DNA of 64,000 nucleotides from Mastigias papua (Eukaryota; Cnidaria; Scyphozoa; Rhizostomeae; Mastigiidae), in NCBI GenBank assembly GCA_964019165.1, contig OZ025271.1, positions 2,106,501 to 2,170,500 of the forward strand. The letters are read 5' to 3'. Positions within the stretch are counted from its first letter, which is position 1. Each line of letters begins with the position of its first letter. Below the pieces are notes generated by a model. That model saw nothing but the letters and a program-made list of their open reading frames with translations. It did not search any database and was not told the DNA's origin. The translations under genes and the position numbers were made by a program. This document shows, one piece after another, positions 1-8,660 of this stretch.

Positions 1-337
1 CTGGGGTGACAACGGCCTATCTGCGGTAATCTACTATTATATCTCTACTGTCCATAGGCTATTGATTGTGTGTGTAATCGATTTGAGCTTTCTGTTGTAT
101 TCAACTTCCTGAAATATTATCTTATCTGTTCATGCAATTTTTGTTACCAAGAGACTTTAAATTTCCAACCTTTTGTAGCTGGTCACAAGGCTTTAATGTT
201 TTGAATTGTCTGATCAACGGCTTTCGTACCACAAATACTCAGTATGTCGGCACTATGCCTTGTTCACCAATATTCCTTTCTGAAATTTATGTATGCAAAC
301 AACGTTTTTAGGTTATTGTTATATTCTCCTGCTATAG

Positions 338-432
338 AACCACTTGAACATGATGACCAGCTTGCCTCTTCAACTAGTGACAGCATGCGTGAATACGATG
401 GGTACAGCACAACAAGACCTGAAAGACATCCG
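338..432 (+). CDS. candidate internal exon, unknown gene
   Basis: A 95-nt open segment follows a pyrimidine-rich stretch ending in TATAG and is followed by a perfect GTAAGT donor at 433. Read from a phase-1 start it gives 31 codons, beginning EPLEHDDQLASS and ending RPERHP, then leaves in phase 0. The peptide is acidic and polar with no recognisable domain, like a cytoplasmic tail or linker. Its end phase fits the start phase of the candidate exon at 17372-17408, which would imply a 17-kb intron full of retroelements. This is seen from splice-site patterns only; no homology was recognised. It could be a chance open stretch. Confidence 0.35.
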
Positions 433-1035
433 GTAAGTCAAAATCGATACTGTAAATGAAGCCTACCGGCATGTTCGACTCTAGTTGTAAATTGTTGCAT
501 ATATAAATATATAAATAAATATAACCATAAATATAGATCTAGAAAGCAGCATGATAGCATTGTACATTATAAAGAAAAACACAATTACATAGGAAGGGAA
601 AGTAATATAAAGATATTTACATTATACAGCGTGCAGCTGAGGGCCAGTTTTTATCCATGTTCCAGTATGGTTTAGTTCTGGTGTAGTAATATTCCAAGTA
701 GCGGTTTGTACAATTCCTTAAGGTTCTAAGTAACATTTTGCCACAAAACAGCTAGTGCTTAGGTACAACCTGGTGGGCCATCCATATCACAAGAATATAT
801 CTCACAATAACAACATTATATTTCTGCTACTCTAATATTGTATGTAGCCACTCATCAGGTAGGATTAAGTTGCACTTCTCCTACACTCTACCTTTTGCTT
901 TGCTTAGCATTGAGCACTGTTGTGCCACTATAGACATCATGTACCGCTTCATACCATATTATACAAGTATTTAGTATACGTGTGTTTTTAACATACGTAC
1001 TTCTATTGAAGAGTTTCCAAATTAATATCTCGAAA
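433..1035. other. non-coding, nothing recognised
   Basis: About 600 bases after the exon donor, AT-rich with no sustained open frame and no repeat that I could match elsewhere in the window. Confidence 0.5.
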
Positions 1036-1110
1036 AGTCTGCTGTGGTACAGAACTTCACTACAGCACTAAAAAGCGGCAATAGTTCTTAGACATACCGA
1101 AAGTGTTTTT
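1036..1110 (+). repeat. partial R-family repeat
   Basis: This stretch matches the start of the longer repeat at 4987-5400 (GTACAGAACTTCACTACAGC, then the AAAAAGCGG block). It breaks off about 70 bases in, within the part that carries the hammerhead-like motif in other copies. That motif is badly decayed here; only the CATAC/GTATG outer stem remains recognisable on the minus strand. Confidence 0.55.
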
Positions 1111-2555
1111 CCCTTCTTTGCCATGTATGGGAAAGCACAGGGAAGCTAGAATCAATTAAAATGCCACCATTATGAAAACGTCAAAGCATAAAAAGTTTTA
1201 TCGGAAGGCGCGATTTTTAAAAATTGCTGATATTTCATGCATTTCCGTACTTGGTTGGCATAGTATCAAAGTTATTTAGTTTTACTGTATGCAAAAGATT
1301 GTGGATTTAATAGGGTTTCGATTGAGAGGCGATGTTCGGCTTGTGGTTTTACTTGGTTTTGTCCTCATTTGCTTACAAAGTGCGAAGTACATGGGGGAAA
1401 ACCGCACATATTGAGACGCGGTTAATATATAGTAGTTTGCAGTGAAATTATAGAATGAGGACACTGGGTGGCTGCACCACTTAGATAGAGTTCCTGAGTG
1501 GTATCAAAATGAATGAAGGGTGGAAAATAATTAACTACTTGATATTCTAAGCACATTATACTTTTAGATCCTATATGGTATTCAATTGATCTACTAAATT
1601 CATGTGGTCTACTGCAAAATCAGACGCTTCGTAAAATAGTTCTGCATCTTAACTTCATTTTCACCGGCACTTTCTTAACAACTGTATATTCTACTGCTCT
1701 AACAAATGGTCTTCATCACAGTTATCTGTCAAGCCTTGACAGTCAAGGGGCTCCACCCTGAAAGGCTTCATTCATTTAAGCAAGGAAGACTTGCCCATTG
1801 AAAAGGTACACACTCTACTGTGGCCCTAATCCATTCCCAGCGAGTAAAATGTATCCACCAAGTCAGTTCTACATTTAAACCAAACCCGGATATTTAGTAC
1901 TACATGCTCTATGGTAGCATAACTTAGATGGTTGCAACCCCCTTCCATAGACATGCATAAATCTCCCAAAATCATTATGGGTCCAATTTCTTCATATGAG
2001 CATTAGGTTCTCAAAATTCAAGTTTGTGCTTTGTAGCATATCACAGTTTTTTTAAATGTTAATGTTTATTTGTGTGCACTATACATAAGGAGCATAGTAT
2101 GCTGTATAGTAGAATGGTATGGAAAGTTGTAGATTCCCTCCTTATAAACTTAGATATTACCAAACATCACTGTGGGTCTATATAGAAACATAGCTTATTT
2201 TGTCGCAGATATGAGAATTTAAATTAGTAAAAGCATAGGGTAACTATAATGGGGAGACCCATGCTCCAGGTGGTGATGTCTAATCATAAAAAGATGTTAA
2301 ATTGCACATTGTTCACGTACGAAATGTACAAGAGAAATACTGTATAAAAAGTCACTCTATAGAGTATACGAATTATACTTTCTATTTAATGTTATAATTT
2401 TTTATCGTCATCAGACCATCTACATATTCTCCTTCGCGCCATTTGCTAGCAAACTAACTGTCATACCTCCTCTTAATAGAGCCTGCGACGACAATCCACC
2501 TTGACAAGCGGTGGACAATTTTCCCTTTTGCTTTAACCAAACACTATTTAACTTT
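1111..2555. other. non-coding, nothing recognised
   Basis: No open frame with family resemblance and no obvious repeat structure. Short open stretches of 60 to 70 codons occur by chance at this base composition. Confidence 0.5.
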
Positions 2556-2559
2556 GCAG

Positions 2560-2775
2560 CAGAAAAACCGTTTGATCAGGAGAAGTTTCTGGTTTACCTA
2601 AAATTGCCCTGGATGGATAATGTGTGGTCAAAAGTTTGAAAACCAAGGCAATAAAACCACTACACCACGTTTCTATGCTGTGAAGCCCGTACGGTCTACA
2701 GAGACTAATTCAGCAGACATTATGACTGCCTCACAAGGGCTTGGCAGGACATGGCCTGTTTTAAATAGTGCATCG
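2560..2775 (+). pseudogene. Penelope-like element fragment (RT to GIY-YIG linker)
   Basis: The + strand, read across at least one frameshift near 2635, aligns by eye with the inner part of the PLE fragment at 5430-6044. Shared landmarks are EKPF in place of EKRF, KLPW followed about eight residues later by a KxENQ motif, and the downstream FYAVKP block. The piece covers only the linker between the reverse transcriptase and the GIY-YIG endonuclease, so it is a truncated and inactive copy. It lies in the opposite orientation to the 5430-6044 copy, 2.7 kb away. The family call rests on resemblance to that second copy, which itself has a readable GIY-YIG motif. Confidence 0.6.
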
Positions 2776-3199
2776 TCACAGGGAGTAGACAAGGAATGGA
2801 TGTGAGGTCATAGAAATCTATAAGGGGTATTGGGAGGGATGGCCAAGTAGACATTCTGATTACGTTCTTTGTCTATAAATGAAGCAGGCTGTATGAGCAG
2901 CATTTAATGCAACCAAGATTTAATGCCAAATAGGTTTTGCTTAAATACTCGTACAAAAAGTACACTGCAGTGATGCTGAAAACAAACATTGCTGAACTGG
3001 AACATAAATGGCTGATGAAAAATTAACATACAAAGACCTAGATTCCGCATCAAAAATTGGCCAAAACCTCAAAGAACATACTATTTATGGGTCTTGCACA
3101 AATGCTATACTACAATTTATTATACTATTATTATATATACTATAATTTTTCCCTTTTTCTCCGTTGTGTTCCACTATTACGAGTTTCCTTCATTCATAG

Positions 3200-3303
3200 C
3201 GAACCTCTCAAGTGATGGAGAATTTAATGAGTTGCTCCAACGTCATTTAGAGAAAATACATAGTGTAGATCACGTTCTGGATCATCCTGTTAAAGATAAC
3301 TGA
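3200..3303 (+). CDS. candidate terminal exon, unknown gene
   Basis: After a pyrimidine-rich stretch ending TTCATTCATAG, an open frame with a phase-1 start encodes about 34 residues (ANLSSDGEFNELLQRHLEK, then a short histidine- and aspartate-containing tail) and stops at 3301-3303. An AATAAA hexamer sits 38 bases after the stop, at 3341-3346. The peptide looks helical and charged, and I do not recognise it. Its phase-1 start does not fit directly onto the phase-0 end of the 338-432 exon, so it would belong to another transcript or need a missing exon. Confidence 0.3.
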
Positions 3304-3349
3304 ATTGATAGAACATGATATACATGGATATTCTCAGACTAATAAATGA

Positions 3350-4705
3350 CGGCTGTGAGGGGGAGCAGCACCCCTCAAGCTTTATCCAGCCGGAAAATCT
3401 TAGGACATGCGGACAATTAAAGCCTTTTCGGGAAAAGCTATGCCGGGCATACCTTATCTTAATAGACTTCAATTTTCCGTCTGCCCTGAGATCGTCAGAC
3501 TGTCCTCCCTACTAGTGTTTCAAGTACAAGTCATAAATTCAGTATTCACAATTGATACTCGTACTACTTTTTCCGAGCAGGTTCTCCTTCTCAGCATGAA
3601 GTTCAGTGATGAAAGCGAGAATATTCTATTTTGTAAATCGGTACTTTCAGATCTTTTACATGGCACTGCCTCAAATAGTTTTTCTGGGGGCAAGCCCCAA
3701 CCCCCGCACTTTTACACATCATATCTTTGAAAGGTTTATTTTGGCACATACCTTTTGATGCGTTGGCGATGATTTGCCACAAGCAAAAGTTTCTAACCTT
3801 GAATTTGATGTCCCTATTCAGTTGTTTATATGGGCCTGCCTTGAAGTAGTAACTGTTCACAACGAATGTTAATAGTATGAATTAGTAAATGTTTATCGAC
3901 CCCTAGGACTTCACACAAAATGATAATTGGTATTTATCAGTTGCAAATTTTGACCTCTTCACTCATACCCCTGATTTCCATCAATTTATATCCCTTGATA
4001 TTCGCTCAGATCCTCCTGGAAAGATACATGGCCTGGACAACTTCTGGAATTTCTTTGTAAAATATGAGTGCCCACCCTGAATAAGTCATAGCAAAACCCT
4101 GCTCAAATATGAGAAGATACCGTCATGTATTGCTTGATGTGTCTCACATTGGCATCAGTGCCCCGGAAAACAATTTTAAGGGAACAATCGCAATGACCTC
4201 TGATGCTGAGAGCAGCTTACGATTGTTTATGAGTGCCTTACAATTGTTTTCCAGCGCCTTACCAATCAAATCGTTTTGAAGCACAATAACTTTTGACTCA
4301 GCATAATTGGTCCCTTGGCTTGAGAGGCCATGGCCAAGTTCATGTCAATCAAAACGGGATAAAAATCAATAACGGCCTTGAAGTAAACAAATATCACATA
4401 GACAACCAGTATGTCTATGATTATGTTATTTAACGTAGAAACCTGAAATTGTAACTATTTTGCTAAGCAATGGACTCACAATTGTGACTGCCTTACGTTA
4501 GGCATGTAAGGAGTGGGATCCGCCCCTGATACCATCTACTAAAGAAGATAGTCGTCCTACAACTCACATAAGTTGTGTAGCTTGTGAATTTTCATGAACA
4601 TGAATAAAACAACATATTCCCATAAGCTTCAGGAAAGAAAGCGATACAGTAAGAGAAATTCCACCCCTTGAGTGCAAAAATAATTGTCCTACAATGAATT
4701 GTGAT
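3350..4705. other. no assignable gene
   Basis: Open stretches of up to 107 codons exist on both strands around 3400-3860 but overlap antisense to each other and resemble no family I know. The rest is AT-rich with no clear repeat. Confidence 0.4.
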
Positions 4706-4710
4706 AAGGC

Positions 4711-5400
4711 CATTGGAGGACATCTTATTATTGGTCCTGAATGCGTCAAAGCATATAGAGAAGACAATGTTTGGACCATTGAGCAAGAAAGATCTTCCTG
4801 TCATTTAAGTGTTTAGGAATCAGTTTACATTACGACGCAAAACCCAACCTTGTGTAAACAAAAAGAGTTCATATTCTCAATTGGATTATTCAAGTAAACA
4901 ATTGTGAAAGGCGCCAATTGGCCACCCTCAGGGCCATCTAGATGCATTATTCATCATATCATGTGTATCTGCATCTGGCTATATGAAAAGTCTGTTGCTA
5001 CTACAGAACTTCACTATAGCATGAAAAAGCGGAAACATTCTTTTAGCATACTGAAAGCTTTTTTCGTCCAACACTCGTCAGAGTATGACACGTCGGATAA
5101 CGACCGAAAGGTGAACCTACATATATAGTAAGATGAGGATGCACGTGATATGATGAAAAATGCGTCAATTTGGCCCTATGATTGGCCAATTAGCACATAT
5201 TCACCATTGTTTACTTGAAGAGTCCAAGTGAAAAAATGAACTCTATTTGTTTACACAAGATTGGGTTTTGAGTCTTAATGTAAACTGATACCAAAACACC
5301 TAAATGAAAGGACGATCTTGCTTGCCAATGATCCGAAAATTATCGTCTGTATATGTTTTGGCGCATTATGGATTTGTAATAAGATGTTGTCCTAAGGCCG
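4711..5400. repeat. inverted dimer of the R-family repeat
   Basis: Two R copies lie head to head. The left one (4711-4986) is on the minus strand and lacks its first approximately 85 bases; the right one (4987-5400) is nearly full length on the plus strand. The outer ends match (GGCC...GGACATCTTATTA on the left, and its complement near 5380-5400), as do the TTTACTTGAA and TGTTTACACAAG blocks. The right copy ends about 30 bases from the stop codon of the minus-strand PLE fragment at 5430. Other R copies lie at 1036, 6000, 15990, 39795, 40100 and 40608. PLEs are known to carry terminal repeats in direct or inverted arrangement, so R may be a PLE pseudo-LTR or a retrozyme-like satellite of one. 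Confidence 0.7.
5047..5087 (-). ncRNA. hammerhead ribozyme-like motif in R repeat
   Basis: Read on the minus strand: outer stem I strand CATACT, core CTGACGA, a 9-nt stem-loop II (GTGTTGGAC), GAA, a 3-bp stem III with an AGC loop, C at the cleavage position, then AGTATG, which pairs perfectly with CATACT. All invariant hammerhead core positions (CUGANGA, GAA, A15.1-U16.1, C17) are present. The layout is the minimal type I form described for Penelope-like elements and animal retrozymes. The weak point is stem II, which has only two clear base pairs. Other R copies carry the same stem I but decayed cores. Confidence 0.6.
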
Positions 5401-5429
5401 AATAACTTTTCATTTTAGAATTAGAATTT

Positions 5430-6044
5430 TTACACGTACGAGGTGGCTGTTCTCTTGTTGCAGTATTTTTTCCTGATGCTAGTGGGTACATGTTGTTTTA
5501 TTCTATCTGCTAGCCTCTGCCTAGTGCGCCCTACGTACCGAGCTTCACATCGGCACGGAAATTCGTAGATTACGCAACTTTTTTGAGTTGTAGGAACGCT
5601 TTCTTTTTTAACAGATGGTAGCGTAACCTTAGTATTATAAACCGCACTGGGCTTCACAGCATAGAAACAAGATGTAATGGCTTTATTTATTTGGTTTTCA
5701 AATTTTGATGAAACACTTCCAATCCAGGGCAATTTCATGTAAATCGGGCACTTTTTAGGACCAAACCGTTTTTCTGATGATATGTTGGCTAGTTTTTCCT
5801 TAATGCAAGAAACAAGGACATCTTCTGGATATCCATTGTCAATTAAATATTGTTCTATTGTGGCCAGCTCCGAATCTAACTTAGTTGTAGAGGAAATCAT
5901 AAGTGCCATATGAACTAAAGTTTTGATAAGGTTGATTTTCCAAACTTTTTGGCTGAAGGAATTCCAACGGATGTATTGACCAGTAAACGTTGGCTTCCTG
6001 TAAATGCTGGTGCGACGTTTCATATTCTGACGAGTGTCGGACAA
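5430..6044 (-). pseudogene. Penelope-like retroelement fragment, RT end plus GIY-YIG
   Basis: This 204-codon frame encodes the C-terminal part of a Penelope-like element: the RT thumb region begins at about residue 11 (SIYRKPTFTGQY, then IRW), followed by a linker (KLPWIG, FYAVKP) and a GIY-YIG endonuclease from about residue 157 (VIYEFPC, then RYVGRTRQRLADRIKQH). PLE proteins are reverse transcriptases with an attached GIY-YIG nuclease used for target cleavage. The RT palm is missing, and the nuclease stops shortly after the conserved His, before the catalytic Glu region, so the copy is dead. The first ten residues come from a flanking R repeat, so the apparent start codon is not native. Confidence 0.8.
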
Positions 6045-6200
6045 AAAAGCTTTCAGTATGCTAAAAGAATATTTTGGCTTTTTCGTGCTATAGTGAAGAT
6101 CTGGCTATATATTTTGGTTCAGCTTTCGGTCGTTTTCCAACGTGTCATACTCTATTGAGTGAAGGAAGAAGAAAACTTTCAGTATGTCTAACAATTGTTG
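6000..6200 (-). repeat. R-family tandem remnant with two decayed hammerhead-like motifs
   Basis: Two R segments in the orientation opposite to 4987-5400 lie head to tail. On the plus strand each shows the hammerhead outline: CATATT...AGTATG around CTGACGA at 6021-6060, and CATACT...AGTATG around CTATTGA at 6146-6186. In the first the G of the GAA triplet is lost; in the second the core has two substitutions. The predicted cleavage sites (after 6054 and 6180) are 126 nt apart. The segment is fused directly to the 5' end of the PLE fragment at about 6030. Confidence 0.6.
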
Positions 6201-7050
6201 CCTCTTTTTCTTGTTGTAGTGGAGTAAACATATTTGTAAATCGCAAATGTACTATTATTTGATCATAACTACTTAGAACAATAAAGCATGGGTTGAATCA
6301 TTCTAAGTTTTGTACCACAGAAGATAGTTTTGGAGACGCGTCCGTTAAAGACACGTATGCAATGTTTGATTAGATTCATACATGCATGTAGATAGATTTC
6401 TTGTCCTATGAAGCACAGTCCCTTCGGGGTACCTTGTGTATCTGAACAAAAACATACTACACTCACAGATATTACTCAAACTACCGGAGTAAATCTTGTT
6501 GGTGGAATGTACAGCTTCCAGCTACAAACAAGGAGTGCTTAACCAAACACAGTGGAACAGTGCTTCACTGCATTTCGGACAAACGGTCTAGGAACAAGAA
6601 ACTACATTTTAAGCCTTCTTAGGCATCCTTAATTATGCATACCCATTAACTCCACAATGCCCAACGGCCACTGGGTTATGGCTGTGAATTGTTGCAGGTC
6701 TTATTTTAATACCTCGTATCTCTCTGCACATGTGGGCAGATCCAAGAAATCGGTTCCAAGCGAAGTCAAAGATAAGCGACAAGCGGGATTTAGCTTTGGC
6801 TTGGTACTGGGATCTGCATGGCTCGGTACTGGGATCTCTAGGTATTTGGAAAATTTTTGCTATTATCATTGTACGATGGTCTTGTTCTGGAATAACTGCT
6901 ATGAGTGTCTGATCTGTGCGTTTGATGAAAGGTTTGTACGAATCGGTTTGTTCCGTTGGGTTTGTCTAGATATTGTCTATGACCAGTACTTACCTTAGCA
7001 TTACTTTGATCTTTTTGGAGTCCAATATTTTTTCTCTGTTTCGTATTGGG
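6201..7050. other. no assignable gene
   Basis: Open stretches up to 113 codons (6657-6998, +) show no family resemblance and have antisense counterparts. A short local duplication is present (GGTACTGGGATCT occurs twice near 6803-6837). Confidence 0.4.
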
Positions 7051-7060
7051 TTAGCATCTA

Positions 7061-7141
7061 ACTCACCTAACCTACTCGGAAACTGACGAAAGTTTGGATA
7101 TTTTCGGAGGATCGTCAGTTTCAGAGTAGGTTAGGTGAGTT
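7061..7141. repeat. inverted repeat at 5' edge of PLE fragment
   Basis: A 29-bp arm beginning ACTCACCTAACCTACTC (7061-7089) is repeated in reverse complement at 7113-7141, separated by 23 bases. The right arm runs directly into the PLE coding fragment that follows. Confidence 0.75.
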
Positions 7142-7679
7142 GGCTGGATGGTTTAATGATAAGGGCTATGAACTGGTTAATGAACAGATAGACTGGGTAC
7201 GTAGGTTGGATAGGGGGACTCTTCTAGCTACGACAAGCAGGGAACCAAACCCGGGTAGGGATGATAGAATTCCATTAGTTATTACATACCATCCAGCGCT
7301 CAACAGTGTGGGGAAAACATTAAGGGATCTCCACCCTATGCTGTCCAATTCGGAAGAGCATAGGTTGGTTTTTCCTGAACCTCCGGTCACTGCATTTAGA
7401 CGATGTAAGAACCTTAAGAATATATTAGTTAGGGCTAGACTTACTAACAACAATAACTGTGATACAAGGAGTTGTGCTCGTTGTGAAAAGTCCAGATGTC
7501 AAATGTGTCAATCTATGTCTGATAGTGATAGTTTCCATTCTCACTTAACTAAGATGGAATATAAGATTAACTTTTCATTTAATTGTGATTCGTTGAATGT
7601 TGTGTACTTGTTTGATTGTGTTGTGTGTTGTTTTCAGTATGTGGATAGTACTAGCACGTCGTCTCATATTCTGATATAG
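7140..7679 (+). pseudogene. Penelope-like retroelement fragment with GIY-YIG start
   Basis: A 179-codon frame matches the segment linking RT and endonuclease in Neptune/Poseidon-type PLEs. The landmarks are GWFNDKGY, the IPLVITYHPAL block at about residue 45, FRRCKNLKNILVRARL, a Cys cluster (CARCEKSRCQMC), and the beginning of the GIY-YIG domain (NVVYLFDCVVC, then QYVDST). In the family the last motif is normally QYVGST, so the conserved Gly is replaced by Asp. The nuclease is cut off immediately afterwards. This belongs to a different PLE lineage from the copy at 5430. The open frame seems to extend a little upstream of the first Met, so the annotated start is arbitrary. Confidence 0.78.
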
Positions 7680-7796
7680 GGAAGTAGACTCTGATATAGA
7701 AGCCGTTCTCATATAGAGAAGTAGACTCACAAGTACACAACATTCGACGAATCACAATTAAATGAAAAGTTAATCTTGTATTACATCTTAGTTACG
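7549..7796. repeat. inverted duplication of PLE coding sequence
   Basis: PLE sequence at about 7549-7611 reappears in reverse complement at about 7730-7796 (the CAAGTACACAACATTCG block pairs with its partner in the coding strand). The spacer contains two near copies of GAAGTAGACTC. This fits a twin-priming or template-switch inversion made during target-primed insertion. Confidence 0.75.
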
Positions 7797-7857
7797 TGGG
7801 ACTGGAAATTATCATTTTGTTAATTATTTTATTGCTTTTTTATTTTTTTAAGGAACA

Positions 7858-8205
7858 TATATTTAAGTATCATCGAGCCCCACCTCAGCTATTGTTGCTC
7901 AGTATGGGGGGATGCTGTGGTAATACTAAAATGAATACCTTGCACAAATTGCATAACAGAGCTGCAAGAATTGTCACGGGTAGCCCTTTTGATTCATCGG
8001 CTGTTCCATTGTTGCAAAGATTAGGATGGCTCTCAGTTGATAGACTTGTCCATAGGGAAACATCTACCATGGTATATAAATCTTTGCAACAATATAAATC
8101 CCTAAATGGACTTGCTCCCGACAATCTTTGTCAGATCTTCTCCCGATTATCTGATGTTCACAATCGGCTCTTACGAAATACGAAATGCGATCTAGCTATA
8201 CCTCG
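7858..8205 (+). pseudogene. LINE reverse transcriptase C-terminal fragment (CR1/L2-like)
   Basis: The plus strand encodes the region after the RT palm of a CR1/L2-like non-LTR retrotransposon: SIIEPHLSYCCSVWG, then after a slip in a run of six G near 7906, LHKLHNRAARIVTGSPF, LLQRLGWLSV, and a YKSLNGLAPD block. These blocks are typical of the end of ORF2 in this LINE group. The frame stops abruptly at CDLAIPR, where the sequence changes into an ATC repeat, so the last approximately 50 residues are missing. The RT catalytic domain is also absent; this is a short inactive remnant. Confidence 0.8.
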
Positions 8206-8206
8206 A

Positions 8207-8233
8207 ATCATCATCATCATCATCATCATCATC
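8207..8233. repeat. (ATC)n microsatellite
   Basis: About nine ATC units joining the LINE fragment on the left to the SINE-like unit on the right. In the orientation of that unit this is its 3' (GAT)n tail. Confidence 0.9.
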
Positions 8234-8235
8234 TT

Positions 8236-8547
8236 GTCTTTTCCTGTACGCCCCTTACGGGGCCTAGGCTGACCCTAGGGTCAGTGTTGCCTTCATATTG
8301 TTTAGAAGAGGTGGTTGAGTCGGCTACACTCAATCCACTCTGTTACCCCAACAGTTACTTATCAGAGCTGCAGCCTGAAGCTGCTGTGCCTGAATTTCAC
8401 TGAAGGGGCCTGGTTGGACATTTTGCCACAGGTCGGCAACATCTGCCCCAATTCTGAATCTCTGCGAAATGAATCACTATCAACTTAAGGGCAGTGTCTC
8501 TCTGTGCCCGCTTGCTACCACGAGGAGGTCTCCAACCATGGGCTAGC

Positions 8548-8548
<1 letters not shown>
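8236..8548 (-). mobile_element. SINE-like 330-bp unit, copy a
   Basis: This segment is nearly identical, on the opposite strand, to 54695-55007. Shared landmarks in the element sense are GGCTAxCCCATGGTTG at the 5' end, GACCTCCTCGTGGT, CAGGCCCCTTCAGTGAAA, CAGGCTGCAGCTCTGATAAG, and the 3' end GGCCCCGTAAGGGGC plus GTACAGGAAAAGACA, followed by GAT repeats. It has no long open frame. Both sides are trinucleotide repeat; on the 5' side this is the presumed tail of the CR1-like LINE at 8660-11755. I infer a non-autonomous retroposon. Confidence 0.65.
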
Positions 8549-8636
<88 letters not shown>

Positions 8637-8660
8637 CCTCCATCATCATCATTATAATTT
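8549..8660. repeat. (CAT)n microsatellite, LINE 3' tail
   Basis: Roughly 30 CAT units, with a CTC interruption near 8637. On the minus strand it is the ATG/GAT-repeat tail that follows the 3' untranslated region of the LINE whose coding sequence starts near 11755. Confidence 0.85.

Noticed and set aside
7061..7141. Hammerhead reading of the CTGACGA within the inverted repeat
   Set aside because: No GAA block or stem I in the right order; the resemblance comes from the palindrome.
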